Part shown: positions 33,087-42,200 of the stretch, one piece after another
How positions within the stretch are numbered: the first letter of the stretch is position 1
How the letters are laid out: every line of letters begins with the position of its first letter
Assembly (NCBI RefSeq): GCF_004358205.1
Contig: NZ_SMYO01000007.1
Location: 186,001 to 250,000 of the forward strand
DNA from: Bacillus salipaludis
Lineage (GTDB): Bacteria > Bacillota > Bacilli > Bacillales_B > DSM-18226
DNA length: 64,000 nucleotides
Reading direction: 5' to 3'
Position numbers and translations under genes: made by a program
Notes under the pieces: model-generated
Told to the model about the DNA's origin: nothing
Seen by the model: the letters and a program-made list of their open reading frames with translations, nothing else
Databases searched by the model: none

Positions 33087-33997
33087 AAAAAATCCTTCCG
33101 ATATTATTAGTAGCGATCAGTGCTGCACTATGGGGAATTATAGCTATTTTTGTAAGAGGATTAGATGCCTTCGGTTTTACATCAATGGAAATTGTGACAA
33201 TCAGGGTTGTGACAGCAGCGGTTTTGTTAGGAATTACTGGTTTAGTAAAATATCCGGCGCAAATGAAAATTAAATGGAAGGACACTTGGTTATTTGTTGG
33301 GACTGGTGTCTGCAGTATCGTACTCTTTAATTGGTGTTATTTTTCATCAATTCAACAAATGAATCTTTCTCTAGCGGTTATCTTATTGTATACAGCCCCG
33401 GCATTTGTGACAGTTCTTTCCTGGTTATTTCTTAAGGAGAAATTGAATGCTGCTAAACTTATTTCTGTAGCAGGGACAATATTGGGCTGCGTATTGGTTG
33501 CCGGAAGTAACCTGAATGAAACAACATCTATTAGTGCTGCAGGATTACTAACCGGACTTGGCGCAGGTTTCGGCTATGCTTTATACACTATATTTGGGAA
33601 ATTTGCATTAAATAAATATTCACCGTTCACGGTTACTCTATATACCTTTATTGTTGCGTCAATTGCTTTAGTGCCGGTTACGGGCCTTTGGAATAAGGGA
33701 AGCATCCTTTTCAGTGGAGAGGTTATGTTTTATGGACTTGGGTTAGGATTATTTCCTACCGTGGTGGCATATTTATTGTATACAAAAGGGTTGGAAAAAA
33801 TAGATAGCTGCAAGGCATCCATTATTGCAACCGTAGAGCCGGTGGTGGCAACCTTATTAGGTGTTTTTCTTTATAAAGAAGGCTTTGCGTTCAATCAATT
33901 TATTGGTTCTTTCTTTATTCTTTTATCTGTATTACTGGTGAACCTGCCAAAAAATCCGCTCGTTAAAACGCAAAATGAAAAGGCTTCAATCACATAG
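33083..33997 (+). CDS. EamA/DMT family transporter
   Basis: 304 residues with ten transmembrane helices in two EamA halves. Second-half features include TAPAFVTVLSWLFLKEKLN in half one and ASIIATVEPVVATLLGVFLY near the C terminus. Drug/metabolite exporter superfamily; substrate unknown. ATG 33083 overlaps the ypwA stop, so it is coupled with the peptidase. A second, distinct EamA gene lies at 45804. Confidence 0.88.
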   Translation: MKKILPILLVAISAALWGIIAIFVRGLDAFGFTSMEIVTIRVVTAAVLLGITGLVKYPAQMKIKWKDTWLFVGTGVCSIVLFNWCYFSSIQQMNLSLAVILLYTAPAFVTVLSWLFLKEKLNAAKLISVAGTILGCVLVAGSNLNETTSISAAGLLTGLGAGFGYALYTIFGKFALNKYSPFTVTLYTFIVASIALVPVTGLWNKGSILFSGEVMFYGLGLGLFPTVVAYLLYTKGLEKIDSCKASIIATVEPVVATLLGVFLYKEGFAFNQFIGSFFILLSVLLVNLPKNPLVKTQNEKASIT

Positions 33998-34010
33998 ATT
34001 GAAGCCTTAA
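33979..34010. terminator. Bidirectional terminator, EamA/ba3 oxidase
   Basis: 12-bp stem AAGGCTTCAATC/GATTGAAGCCTT with an ACATA loop. It overlaps the last codons of the transporter and faces the end of the oxidase operon. Confidence 0.85.
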
Positions 34011-34013
34011 TGC

Positions 34014-35669
34014 TTACCAGGTTTTATATCCTTTCGATCCCGGTGGTGCGTTCTGTATGATATCGATAAATGGAATTGTATAAGCGAAAAGAATGAGAAC
34101 GGCAAGCATTCCAAGCCACAATTTCCAGTTTTCAAATACCATTGGTGCTTTTTCTTCAAGATTTTCTGCTTCACCAACAGGGAATTCTTCTTCCCCTTTT
34201 GGTGCAAAAAAGGCAAGATTAATGAAAATGATTAATACTAAGATAATCCCTAAGAAAAGAATCGTTCCACCAACAGCTTGTGCGATTTGATATGGGATCC
34301 ATTCAGCTGCCTGCTTGGCACCATTGTAGGTTGAAAACGCTGAACGTCTTGGACCGCCAAGAAGACCTTGTATATGCATAGCACCTGACATAAAGACCAT
34401 TCCAATAAACCAAACCCAGCCTTGGATAATCGCTAATTTGTTCATGGCCTTGGTTAATTTGCGGCCGGTTAAGTGAGGAACTAGCCAGTAAGAAATTCCA
34501 AAGAATGTTAGCACTACTGATGTGGCCGCAGTTAAATGGAAGTGTCCTGTAACCCAGATGGTATTATGAACAACTTGGTCCATTTGGTTTGATGCGTTAA
34601 TAATCCCACCCGCACCGGCTGGAATAAATGAAGCCATTCCGATAAAAGGTACGGTGAAACGTGCGTCATTCCAAGGAAGAACCCGAAACCAGCCGAAAAG
34701 GCCTGTAGCTCCCTTAGAACGTCCATATCTTTCAAAAGTTGCAAATAAAGAAAAGGCGGTCATTAATGAAGGAATAACAACCATAAAGGTTAAAACAACT
34801 TGAATAAACTTCCACGCTGGATCAATTCCCGGCTCTGTTAATTGGTGGTGAAAGCCAACAGGAATGGAGAAGAGCAGGAATAAAATAAACGATAACCGTG
34901 CTAAAGAATCTGAGAAAATTTTGCCGCCAATAATTTTAGGAATAATTGCATACCAACACATATAAGCAGGAAGCAGCCAGAAATAAACAAGCGGGTGGCC
35001 AAAATACCAGAATAATGTACGGCTTACGAGAACATCTACCGTATCAACTAATCCTAAAGACCAAGGTAGTAATTGGAACAATACTGTAGCAGCAACACCC
35101 AGTGTAGCGACAATCCACATAACTGTATTAATGACTGCCATAAAGCTTAACAGCGGGCTTGGTTTACCAGGATTGTTTTTCCGCCATTTTGCATAGGTCA
35201 TAATTTGCGCTGCACCATCAATCCAACTTCCGACCACAACGAAGGTCATCCCAAGATAGAAGATCCAATGTGCTTGCAGTGGTGCGTAAAATGTATAAAG
35301 TACGGATGCTTTATTTAATAGGACCATTGTTGCAGCCATCGCAGTACCAATGGTCATTACCCAAAAACCAATCCACCCGGTACGTCTTGCTGCAGGTGAG
35401 TGTGTACCAGCTGTACGACTGACAGCTGCATATTGAAAGCCCATGATAAAGAAGGTTGTTAATACAAGTCCCATCATAACACCATGAACAGTTAAAAGTT
35501 GGTAGTATCCAATCCCTGCAGGCAACTCGAATTTTCCTGAACGGACAAGGGTCTGCAGAAGCCCCATTAGTCCGCCAAGAGCAAGTGCTATAAAAGCCAC
35601 ATAAAAATGGGCCATTGAAAGCTTCGCATCCCTAGGGTCTACTTTTATATTTGCTGAAACGCTAGCCAT
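34014..35669 (-). CDS. cbaA: ba3-type cytochrome c oxidase subunit I
   Basis: 551 residues, 13 or more helices. B-family heme-copper oxidase: heme ligand region LLTVHGVMMGLVLTTFF, Cu-B ligands in YFGHPLVYFWLLPAY and FHHQLTEPG, and WVTGHFHLTAATSV for the high-spin and low-spin hemes. It reduces oxygen to water and pumps protons, typically with high oxygen affinity. ATG 35669 overlaps the stop of subunit II (TAATG). The operon subunit IIa-II-I matches Bacillus/Geobacillus cba operons and Thermus ba3. Confidence 0.93.
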   Translation of the reverse strand: MASVSANIKVDPRDAKLSMAHFYVAFIALALGGLMGLLQTLVRSGKFELPAGIGYYQLLTVHGVMMGLVLTTFFIMGFQYAAVSRTAGTHSPAARRTGWIGFWVMTIGTAMAATMVLLNKASVLYTFYAPLQAHWIFYLGMTFVVVGSWIDGAAQIMTYAKWRKNNPGKPSPLLSFMAVINTVMWIVATLGVAATVLFQLLPWSLGLVDTVDVLVSRTLFWYFGHPLVYFWLLPAYMCWYAIIPKIIGGKIFSDSLARLSFILFLLFSIPVGFHHQLTEPGIDPAWKFIQVVLTFMVVIPSLMTAFSLFATFERYGRSKGATGLFGWFRVLPWNDARFTVPFIGMASFIPAGAGGIINASNQMDQVVHNTIWVTGHFHLTAATSVVLTFFGISYWLVPHLTGRKLTKAMNKLAIIQGWVWFIGMVFMSGAMHIQGLLGGPRRSAFSTYNGAKQAAEWIPYQIAQAVGGTILFLGIILVLIIFINLAFFAPKGEEEFPVGEAENLEEKAPMVFENWKLWLGMLAVLILFAYTIPFIDIIQNAPPGSKGYKTW

Positions 35670-36145
35670 TATTTTACCACCTCAATCTTAGAACTCATTA
35701 AATGGTGTCCGGCACCACAATATTCATTACAAACAATCAAATATTCGCCTTCTTTGTCAAATGTTGTTGTGTATTCGCTGACATATCCAGGTTCAAGCAT
35801 CATATTAATATTGGTTCCGGCAACTTCAAAGCCATGGACAACGTCTTTGGTAGTAGCAATTACTCTTACTTTTGCCCCAAGCGGTACTTTTACTTCTGTC
35901 GGGTTATAAGAAAAAGTGGATGCAACATAAACAAGTTCGTAGTCCCACTCTTTCCCTTCAACCTTATGAAGTCCTGGTTTATCAAATGGTTTTGTTTGAT
36001 CTACTTTATCCGGGTTAATGGTAGTTAAGCAGCTAGGCGGCTTGTTTCCGAGATAGAATGCACTAACACCGATCGTGGATAAGAAGACAATCAATGTTGC
36101 AACTCCGAAAATAAGCCAAATTTTTTCAAATTTATGCATATGCAT
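35669..36145 (-). CDS. cbaB: ba3-type cytochrome c oxidase subunit II
   Basis: 158 residues: one N-terminal transmembrane anchor (about 10-32) and a cupredoxin domain with the Cu-A site CNEYCGAGHHLM near the C terminus plus an upstream VHGFEVAG histidine. It accepts electrons from cytochrome c and passes them to subunit I. ATG 36145 follows a GGGGGG tract by 9 bases. The stop overlaps the cbaA start, and the subunit IIa gene ends 21 bases upstream. Confidence 0.92.
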   Translation of the reverse strand: MHMHKFEKIWLIFGVATLIVFLSTIGVSAFYLGNKPPSCLTTINPDKVDQTKPFDKPGLHKVEGKEWDYELVYVASTFSYNPTEVKVPLGAKVRVIATTKDVVHGFEVAGTNINMMLEPGYVSEYTTTFDKEGEYLIVCNEYCGAGHHLMSSKIEVVK

Positions 36146-36166
36146 GAATTTTCCCCCCTTATATCT

Positions 36167-36316
36167 TTAAAATCTTTCTACAAATAGATAATAGACACTT
36201 ACCCATGTGAGCACGATAAAGAGTCCTAAAAAGAAAACGGACGCTAATGTTCCTTTTAGTGAGGAACTGTCCTCTATTTCTGTTTTTTGATTTGTTTTCA
36301 CTTCCGCCTTTGCCAT
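36167..36316 (-). CDS. ba3 oxidase subunit IIa, small membrane protein
   Basis: 49 residues, MAKAEVKTNQKTEIED then one helix (GTLASVFFLGLFIVLTWVSV) and a short positively charged end. Size, single helix and place directly upstream of subunit II fit the CoxIIa family, the one-helix subunit IIa of ba3 oxidases. ATG 36316 follows GGGAGTGTAAGGG. The ORF is below the usual length cut-off and easy to miss. Confidence 0.85.
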   Translation of the reverse strand: MAKAEVKTNQKTEIEDSSSLKGTLASVFFLGLFIVLTWVSVYYLFVERF

Positions 36317-36464
36317 CCCTTACACTCCCTTCGGATAATTGGAAAATAATAAGTTCACTTTCATAATACAAAACAATTTAGAAAGAAAAAGATAAAATTT
36401 GTAAATTCACAAATTGTTCATTCCTTAGTTAAGTAACATGTTAATGTTAAAAAGTTGATGTAAC

Positions 36465-36480
36465 AGTGAGGAAAGTCACA
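36465..36480 (-). promoter_or_regulatory. FNR/CRP-like box upstream of ba3 operon
   Basis: AGTGA-GGAAAG-TCACA, N6 spacing. Its centre is about 41 bases from a start inferred from a minus-strand TAACAT (36443-36438), which would place it at the class II position. The -10 is only a fair match. Confidence 0.55.
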
Positions 36481-36507
36481 ACAGAGGGGGAGTAAATGTG
36501 AAAAAAC

Positions 36508-36521
36508 TGTGAATTCTCACA
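36508..36521. promoter_or_regulatory. Second TGTGA/TCACA pair upstream of ba3 operon
   Basis: TGTGA-ATTC-TCACA with a 4-base gap, so not canonical spacing. A further wide pair AGTGTG...CACACT lies at 36572-36598. Together they make this 347-base interval dense in Crp/Fnr half-sites. Confidence 0.4.
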
Positions 36522-36663
36522 CATCCCCTGTGATGCAGATAATTGATTAACATGTGAGATAGATGTATGTAAGTGTGGAAAAGAAATATTGTCACACTCT
36601 AAGATTTTGAAAATAACATGAAAATATAGTGCTTATAATCTCAAAAAGTGAGTGTGTTCCTTA

Positions 36664-36789
36664 GTGGAAAAATATTATTGTGAATTATGCCGTCTTTTGT
36701 ATAACAAGCAGGAATACTGTAAAATATGCGGATCGCTGGCAACCAATAAAATTAAGATTGATGTTCAAAAACAGCCTGATAAACCATAA
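36664..36789 (+). CDS. Possible CxxC zinc-ribbon miniprotein
   Basis: 41 residues, MEKYYCELCRLLYNKQEYCK..., with CELC and CKIC pairs spaced as in a zinc ribbon, then a basic tail. Start GTG 36664 has only a weak purine run (AGTGAG) upstream, so translation is less certain than for the miniprotein at 30842. It is followed by a terminator at 36882. Confidence 0.5.
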   Translation: MEKYYCELCRLLYNKQEYCKICGSLATNKIKIDVQKQPDKP

Positions 36790-36881
36790 ATAAATTACCC
36801 AATTGGAAAAGATTATATAATGAACAAATGCCTCGTTTCGCGTTATAATTTAAGTGCACAACAACAACCTTCAAAACGATT

Positions 36882-36913
36882 GGCTTCCCAGCATAAGGGG
36901 AGCTTTTTTTTTG
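36882..36913 (+). terminator. Terminator upstream of bcsA
   Basis: Stem GCTTCCC/GGGGAGC with an AGCATAA loop, followed by nine T. Confidence 0.82.
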
Positions 36914-36992
36914 TAAAAAATTCATCTCGTACATAATAGAATAATTCTTCGGCAGTTGGTAAAAATAACCTCATGAATTGGAGGAGATGAAG

Positions 36993-38081
36993 ATGCCGAC
37001 GATTATTTCAGTTGCGGAAGCACTTCCACCTAATGAAATAAAACAGGATCAAGCAGAAGAATTTGCCCGGAAACTTTTTTCTGACTCGTTTAGAGATATT
37101 GAACGATTATTAAAAGCATTTTCTAATGGACAAATTGAGAAAAGGAATTTTGTTAAAGACATCAATTGGTTTGAGGAAGAGCATACCTTTGAAGAAAAAA
37201 ATCATGCGTATATTGAAAACGCAGTTAAATTTGGTTCGCAAGCGATTAAGGAATGTTTATCAAGCCAATTGTTTTTGAAAAAACCGATTCCCTATCAAGA
37301 AATTGATGCTATTTTTTTTATTTCCACCACTGGCCTTGCAACACCTAGTGTTGAAGCAAGAATAATGAACCAGCTTCCATTTTCACAGCATACGAAGAGA
37401 ATACCCATTTGGGGACTCGGCTGTGCAGGGGGGGCTGCCGGTATTTCTAGAGCTTATGAATACTGTTTAGCATTTCCAAAAGCAAAGGCTCTTGTCCTGG
37501 CTGTAGAACTTTGCAGTTTAACCTTTCAGAAAAACGACCTTTCAAAAAGTAATCTGATCGGAACAACTCTTTTTGCAGACGGGATTGCTTGTGCACTCAT
37601 TTGCGGGGATGATGTCAATATAGAAGGCCTTCGTTCACGTAAAACCTCGCCTGCTATCATCGCAACTCAATCAACACTGATGCCAGATTCCTTGGATGTA
37701 ATGGGATGGGATGTAAGAAACCAAGGATTATTTGTCGTCTTTTCTCGTGATATTCCCAAAATCATTGAAAGCTGGTTAAAGCCGAATGTGAATGATTTTC
37801 TCGAACAATACGGTATGAAACTAAGTCAATTTAATTATTTTATTGCCCACCCAGGCGGAAAAAAAGTATTAGATGCGTACGTTTCTGCTTTGGGCATTTT
37901 ACCGTCCATGACCGAAATTTCCTTCGAGATTTTGAAGAATTACGGAAACATGTCATCGGCAACAATTTTGTACGTCCTAAAAAGGTTTATGGAGCTGGAA
38001 ACTAACAAAGGAGAGAATGGCCTGTGTACGGCACTGGGTCCAGGCTTTAGTTCAGAGTTATTATTATTGAGGTGGCAATGA
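36993..38081 (+). CDS. bcsA: Type III polyketide synthase (chalcone synthase-like)
   Basis: 362 residues of thiolase fold. Catalytic triad of the family: Cys144 in WGLGCAGGAAG, His in FIAHPGGKKVLDA (about 290), Asn in ILKNYGNMSSATI (about 322). In B. subtilis the ortholog BcsA/BpsA condenses long-chain acyl-CoA with malonyl units to alkylpyrones. ATG 36993 follows GGAGGAG; the earlier in-frame start overlaps that site. It is followed after one base by the methyltransferase, so the two act as a pair. Confidence 0.92.
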   Translation: MPTIISVAEALPPNEIKQDQAEEFARKLFSDSFRDIERLLKAFSNGQIEKRNFVKDINWFEEEHTFEEKNHAYIENAVKFGSQAIKECLSSQLFLKKPIPYQEIDAIFFISTTGLATPSVEARIMNQLPFSQHTKRIPIWGLGCAGGAAGISRAYEYCLAFPKAKALVLAVELCSLTFQKNDLSKSNLIGTTLFADGIACALICGDDVNIEGLRSRKTSPAIIATQSTLMPDSLDVMGWDVRNQGLFVVFSRDIPKIIESWLKPNVNDFLEQYGMKLSQFNYFIAHPGGKKVLDAYVSALGILPSMTEISFEILKNYGNMSSATILYVLKRFMELETNKGENGLCTALGPGFSSELLLLRWQ

Positions 38082-38082
38082 A

Positions 38083-38664
38083 ATGGTGGATTTTTATCCC
38101 TTCCTTATCTTTTGGTGTCTCCTTATTGCTCAGCGTGTCGTTGAATTACTGATTGCCAAAAAAAATGAGAAATGGATGCTTGGACATGGAGCAATAGAGT
38201 ATGGGCAGGAGCATTACCGCTTAATGGTTTGGATGCACTTACTTTTTTTTCTCATTTTTTTCAGTGAAAAAATCCTCCTTAATCGAGAAATGTCATTTGC
38301 TTGGCACTGGTTACTTTTTGTTTTCATTCTTGCTCAGTTGGTGAGAGTATGGGCGTTATTTTCATTAGGGAAGTATTGGAATACAAAAATTATTGTTCTG
38401 CCAAATGCGAATGTGATTAGAAAAGGGCCTTATCGGTTGATCAAGCACCCAAATTATCTGGTTGTATCATTAGAATTGCTTGTCATTCCGCTGATATTTA
38501 ATGCCTATTTTACAGCAGCCATATTCACGATTTTAAATATCGGTATGCTTTCGATTCGAATTCCAATCGAGGAACAAGCGCTAAGGAACCATACCCCGTA
38601 TGAAGGAGCATTCGAAAGTTGTAATCGTTTTCTTCCTAAATTGTTAAATAAATGTGACAAATAA
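38083..38664 (+). CDS. ypbQ: Isoprenylcysteine carboxyl methyltransferase-like (YpbQ/BpsB)
   Basis: 193 residues with about five membrane helices and the ICMT-family C-terminal core VIRKGPYRLIKHPNYLVVS (SAM-binding) plus the later IEEQALRNHTPYEGAF. In B. subtilis YpbQ (BpsB) methylates alkylpyrones made by BcsA. The start is one base after the bcsA stop. A Fur-type promoter and a micropeptide follow. Confidence 0.88.
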   Translation: MVDFYPFLIFWCLLIAQRVVELLIAKKNEKWMLGHGAIEYGQEHYRLMVWMHLLFFLIFFSEKILLNREMSFAWHWLLFVFILAQLVRVWALFSLGKYWNTKIIVLPNANVIRKGPYRLIKHPNYLVVSLELLVIPLIFNAYFTAAIFTILNIGMLSIRIPIEEQALRNHTPYEGAFESCNRFLPKLLNKCDK

Positions 38665-38674
38665 AAAAGTGTTA

Positions 38675-38729
38675 TTGAAAATCATTATCACCTGTGCTAA
38701 AATCTAATCAACGATGAAAATCATTCTCA
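38675..38729 (+). promoter_or_regulatory. Fur-regulated promoter with two Fur boxes
   Basis: TTGAAA (38675-38680), exactly 17 bases, extended -10 TGC-TAAAAT (38698-38703). Two Fur-like 7-1-7 boxes flank it: TGAAAAT-C-ATTATCA (38676-38690, over the -35) and TGAAAAT-C-ATTCTCA (38715-38729, over the start). Both differ from the consensus TGATAATnATTATCA by one or two bases. Confidence 0.82.
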
Positions 38730-38753
38730 ACAAGTACGGAGAAGGAAGGTGTT

Positions 38754-38837
38754 ATGATGACTTTTGCTTTTGTGGGCGGTACAATTATTATTTATGCATT
38801 TGTCATGAAGCACGTTTTAAAAAATGTAACACATTAA
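38754..38837 (+). CDS. Fur-regulated 27-residue membrane micropeptide
   Basis: ATG 38754 (ATG 38757 is equally possible) follows GAAGGAAGGTG. The peptide MMTFAFVGGTIIIYAFVMKH ends LKNVTH: one hydrophobic helix with a short basic end. It lies directly behind the Fur-type promoter and before a strong terminator, so the transcript is only about 200 bases. It differs in character from the basic FbpA/B/C peptides of B. subtilis. It may act as a membrane peptide, or the transcript may act as an sRNA; neither is shown. Confidence 0.65.
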   Translation: MMTFAFVGGTIIIYAFVMKHVLKNVTH

Positions 38838-38874
38838 TTAACACCTTATATAGCCAAGGAAATCTATTTGGCTC

Positions 38875-38920
38875 AAATTGTCGAGAAAGATTATTTTTCT
38901 CGGCAATTTTCATTTTGTCT
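38875..38920 (+). terminator. Terminator of the Fur-regulated transcript
   Basis: Long stem AAATTGTCGAGAAA/TTTCTCGGCAATTT with a GATTATT loop and a following T-rich tract. Confidence 0.82.
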
Positions 38921-38966
38921 AAAGCTAAAATACCGATTTTTGCTTAAAGATTTTCCATGCTAATGG

Positions 38967-39012
38967 GCCTGCTGATTTCCGCGGGCGTGCTGGGGAGCGG
39001 TAATCAACAGAC
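38967..39012. repeat. Relic of the dispersed hairpin repeat (ends only)
   Basis: CTGCTGATTTCCGC (38969-38982) faces GCGGTAATCAACAG (38997-39010). Both halves match the 3' end (GAGCGGAAATCAACAG) of the 130-bp element, in opposite orientation, with the central body absent. This 400-base gap before dynA otherwise holds only a terminator hairpin at 39115. Confidence 0.7.
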
Positions 39013-39114
39013 AAAATGAACAGCCTGTATATTAACTTATTTATAATAAATTAACGAGGTGAATCGGTAATAGAAAATGATGAAATAAAAGTCAATCGAA
39101 ATTTTCGATACCCT

Positions 39115-39142
39115 AGAGCCAAGGAAATCTCCTTGGCTTTTT
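39115..39142 (+). terminator. Hairpin terminator upstream of dynA
   Basis: Stem AGCCAAGGA/TCCTTGGCT with an AATC loop and T run. A ribosome-like GAGGTG lies upstream (39056) but opens no frame beyond three codons, so this may end a small non-coding transcript or a decayed gene. Confidence 0.75.
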
Positions 39143-39237
39143 ACTTTTTTCTAAGATAATCGATTGTCAAGATAGGAAAAGTGTGAATAATCGTATAGAA
39201 TAAAACTATTACTATGTAGTTAAGGGGATTAGGATTC

Positions 39238-42200
39238 ATGGTTCAAACAACCAAACAACAGGAAACTGCTCAATCATTAAGAAATAAATTAATTGGGATT
39301 TATGATTATTTACTAAACGAAAAAGACGCTGAAAATGCCGGGAAGCTAAAGGAATTAGCTAAGAAAATGGAGCTTCAGGAATTTGTTGTTGCATTTTGCG
39401 GCCATTTTTCAGCAGGCAAGTCGACGATGATTAATAAGGTAATCGGAGAGAATTTACTGCCATCAAGTCCAATTCCAACCAGTGCCAATCTTGTAAAAGT
39501 GAAAACAGGTGAGGAATACGCAAAGGTTTTTTTCAAAAATGACAAACCACGGATTTACTTAGCACCATATGATTACGATTTGGTGAAAAATTATTGCAAA
39601 GACGGGGATCAAATCGAGGAAATCGAAATCAGCCACAGCGAATCAAGTTTGCCCGCAAATACGGTGATTATGGATACACCCGGAATTGACTCTGCCGATG
39701 ATGCCCATCGAATCGCAACGGAATCCGCATTGCATTTAGCTGACTTGATTTTTTATGTAATGGACTACAATCATGTTCAAGCTGAACTAAATTTCTTATT
39801 CACAAAAGAGCTGGCCGAGGCGGGGAAAGAAGTATATCTAGTTATCAATCAAATTGATAAACATAAGGATGATGAACTTAGCTTTGCTGACTTCCAGAAA
39901 AGTGTTATTGATTCTTTTGCAACCTGGGGAGTACGTCCGAAACGGATTTTTTATACATCATTAAAAAACCAAAGTCACCGCTTCAATGAATTTGCCGAAC
40001 TAAAACAATTTATTGCGGAGAAATTAGCTGCGAAAGATGAAGCATTGCTTCCATCTATTTTTCATTCTTTAAGAAAAATTGCCCAAGACCATTTGAATCA
40101 AGCAAAAAAAGGGGAGGAAGAAAAACTTTCATCCATTTTAGAAAAATTCAATGAGTTATCGGAAGCTGAAAGAGAGGAACTGCTTGAGCTTCATCAACTG
40201 TTGCAATCGAAAATGGGCAGTGCGGCAGGCAGTCAAGAACAATCTGAAAAGAAATTTGATGAAGATTTAACTGAAATTATTAAGAATGCATATCTAATGC
40301 CATTTCAAACAAGATCTTTGGCAGAGGCCTATTTGGAATCGAGCCAATCTGAATTTAAAGTTGGCTTCTTGTTTTCAAAACAAAAAACACAAGAGGAACG
40401 AGAGTCGAGACTTGAGCGTTTTTACCAGGACATGCTGGAAAAATCAAAAGAACAGCTTGAGTGGCACCTCCGTGAATTTTTATTGAAATTTCTTAAAGAA
40501 CACGAAATTGATCAACCCGATTTAACCGCTTCTGCTCAGGCTCTTAAGATTGATTTTCCTGCCGATTTGTTAAAATCTTCAGTTAAGCCTGGTGCGCGTT
40601 TATCAGGAGAATATGTCTTAAATTATACAGAAGAGGTAGCCTCTAAAATTAAAAAATTAGCGAGAGAACGTGTAGAAGAATTAAAAGCTGAATTTTTACA
40701 TGCTCTATTGGAAAGAAACGACAAAGTAAAACATCAGTATCAACAGGAATACAATAGGATTGAGCCGTATGTCCAGGCAATTGAAGAAATTGAGAAATAT
40801 CAACAGGAACTAAAATTAAAAGCCGATAAAGTCGATGAAATCATTACCCTTTCGAATCAGGCGAGATCAGACACATACCATTTATTTGATCATGAGAATG
40901 AAGAATATGAAGTGGTTCAAAGTGGTGTGACGAAAATTAAGCCGGCAGAAAGTGAAAGTAAAGTTATAGAAAACAAGCAATTAAATACTGTAACTGTAGC
41001 CCAAAAAGAATCTCTACAAGAAACAAACCAACTAAAGAAAATGGTGGAGAGACTTCGGAAAAATTCCAGCCTTATACATGATCTGCCAGGTTTTAAAAAG
41101 CTTGCAAGGGAATTGGAAGAGAAGGCGTCGCGCTTAGAGAACAAGGGATTCACGGTTGCCTTATTTGGTGCCTTCAGTGCGGGGAAATCCTCTTTTGCCA
41201 ATGCTTTAATGGGGGAAAAGGTTCTGCCTGTTTCACCGAACCCAACCACTGCGGCCATTAATAAAATAAAGCCGGTGTCTGAATCAAATCCGCATGGAAT
41301 GGTTCTTGTAAAATTTAAAGAAACTGAAGCAATGCTTGAAGATGTAAATCGTTCCTTGAAGGTATTTGATTTACAGATTGGAAATTTAGCAGAAGCATGT
41401 GGGGAAATTGACAAAGTTCTTTTACAAAATCAGCAAGACGGAGTTATGGAGAAAACTCATTTTGCATTTTTACAAGCCTTTAAGAAAGGGTATGATTCAT
41501 TCAATAATCTCCTAGGCACAGTCTTGGAAACGGATTTAAGCGAATTTACTGACTTTGTCGCAAAAGAGGAGAAATCCTGTTATGTTGAATGGATTGAATT
41601 GTTTTATGATTGTGAGCTAACCAGAAAGGGAATTACCCTTGTGGATACTCCTGGAGCCGATTCCATCAATGCACGGCATACCGGGGTTGCCTTTGATTAT
41701 ATTAAAAACTCAGATGCGATTCTTTTTGTAACGTATTATAATCACGCTTTTTCAAAGGCAGACCGTGAATTTTTAATTCAATTAGGCCGGGTAAAGGATT
41801 CGTTCCAGCTCGATAAAATGTTCTTTATCATTAATGCTATTGACTTGGCCGAGAATGAGGAAGAGAAAAATACAGTAGTCGAATATGTACAAGATCAACT
41901 TGGAAAATATGGAATCAGAAATCCGCATCTTCATCCGTTATCTAGTCTATTAGCGATTAAGGAAAAACAAGAACCTTCTGCTAATCCTGCATCCAATATG
42001 GTTAATTTTGAAAGGTCATTCTATCAATTTATTTCCAATGACCTTACACAAATGGCAATTGCTTCAGCCGAAAACGAACTTAGCCGTGTTCATGAATTGG
42101 TTCACAAGCTGATTCAAAGCGCAAAAGAGGATCAATCGGTAAAAGAAGAGAAGCGTTCAGCAATTGAAAATCAAAAGACGAGAATCAAAGAATTACTTAA

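Noticed and set aside
36159..36371. 70-codon minus-strand ORF upstream of cbaB
   Set aside because: It covers the subunit IIa gene in another frame; the 49-residue frame with a ribosome site and CoxIIa-like helix is the real gene.
38714..38947. 77-codon ORF starting within the Fur box region
   Set aside because: Its start lies inside the second Fur box with no ribosome site, and it runs through the micropeptide and its terminator in another frame.
39040..39114. Small gene suggested by GAGGTG near 39056
   Set aside because: The frame after it stops after three codons, and other ATGs nearby stop within two codons.
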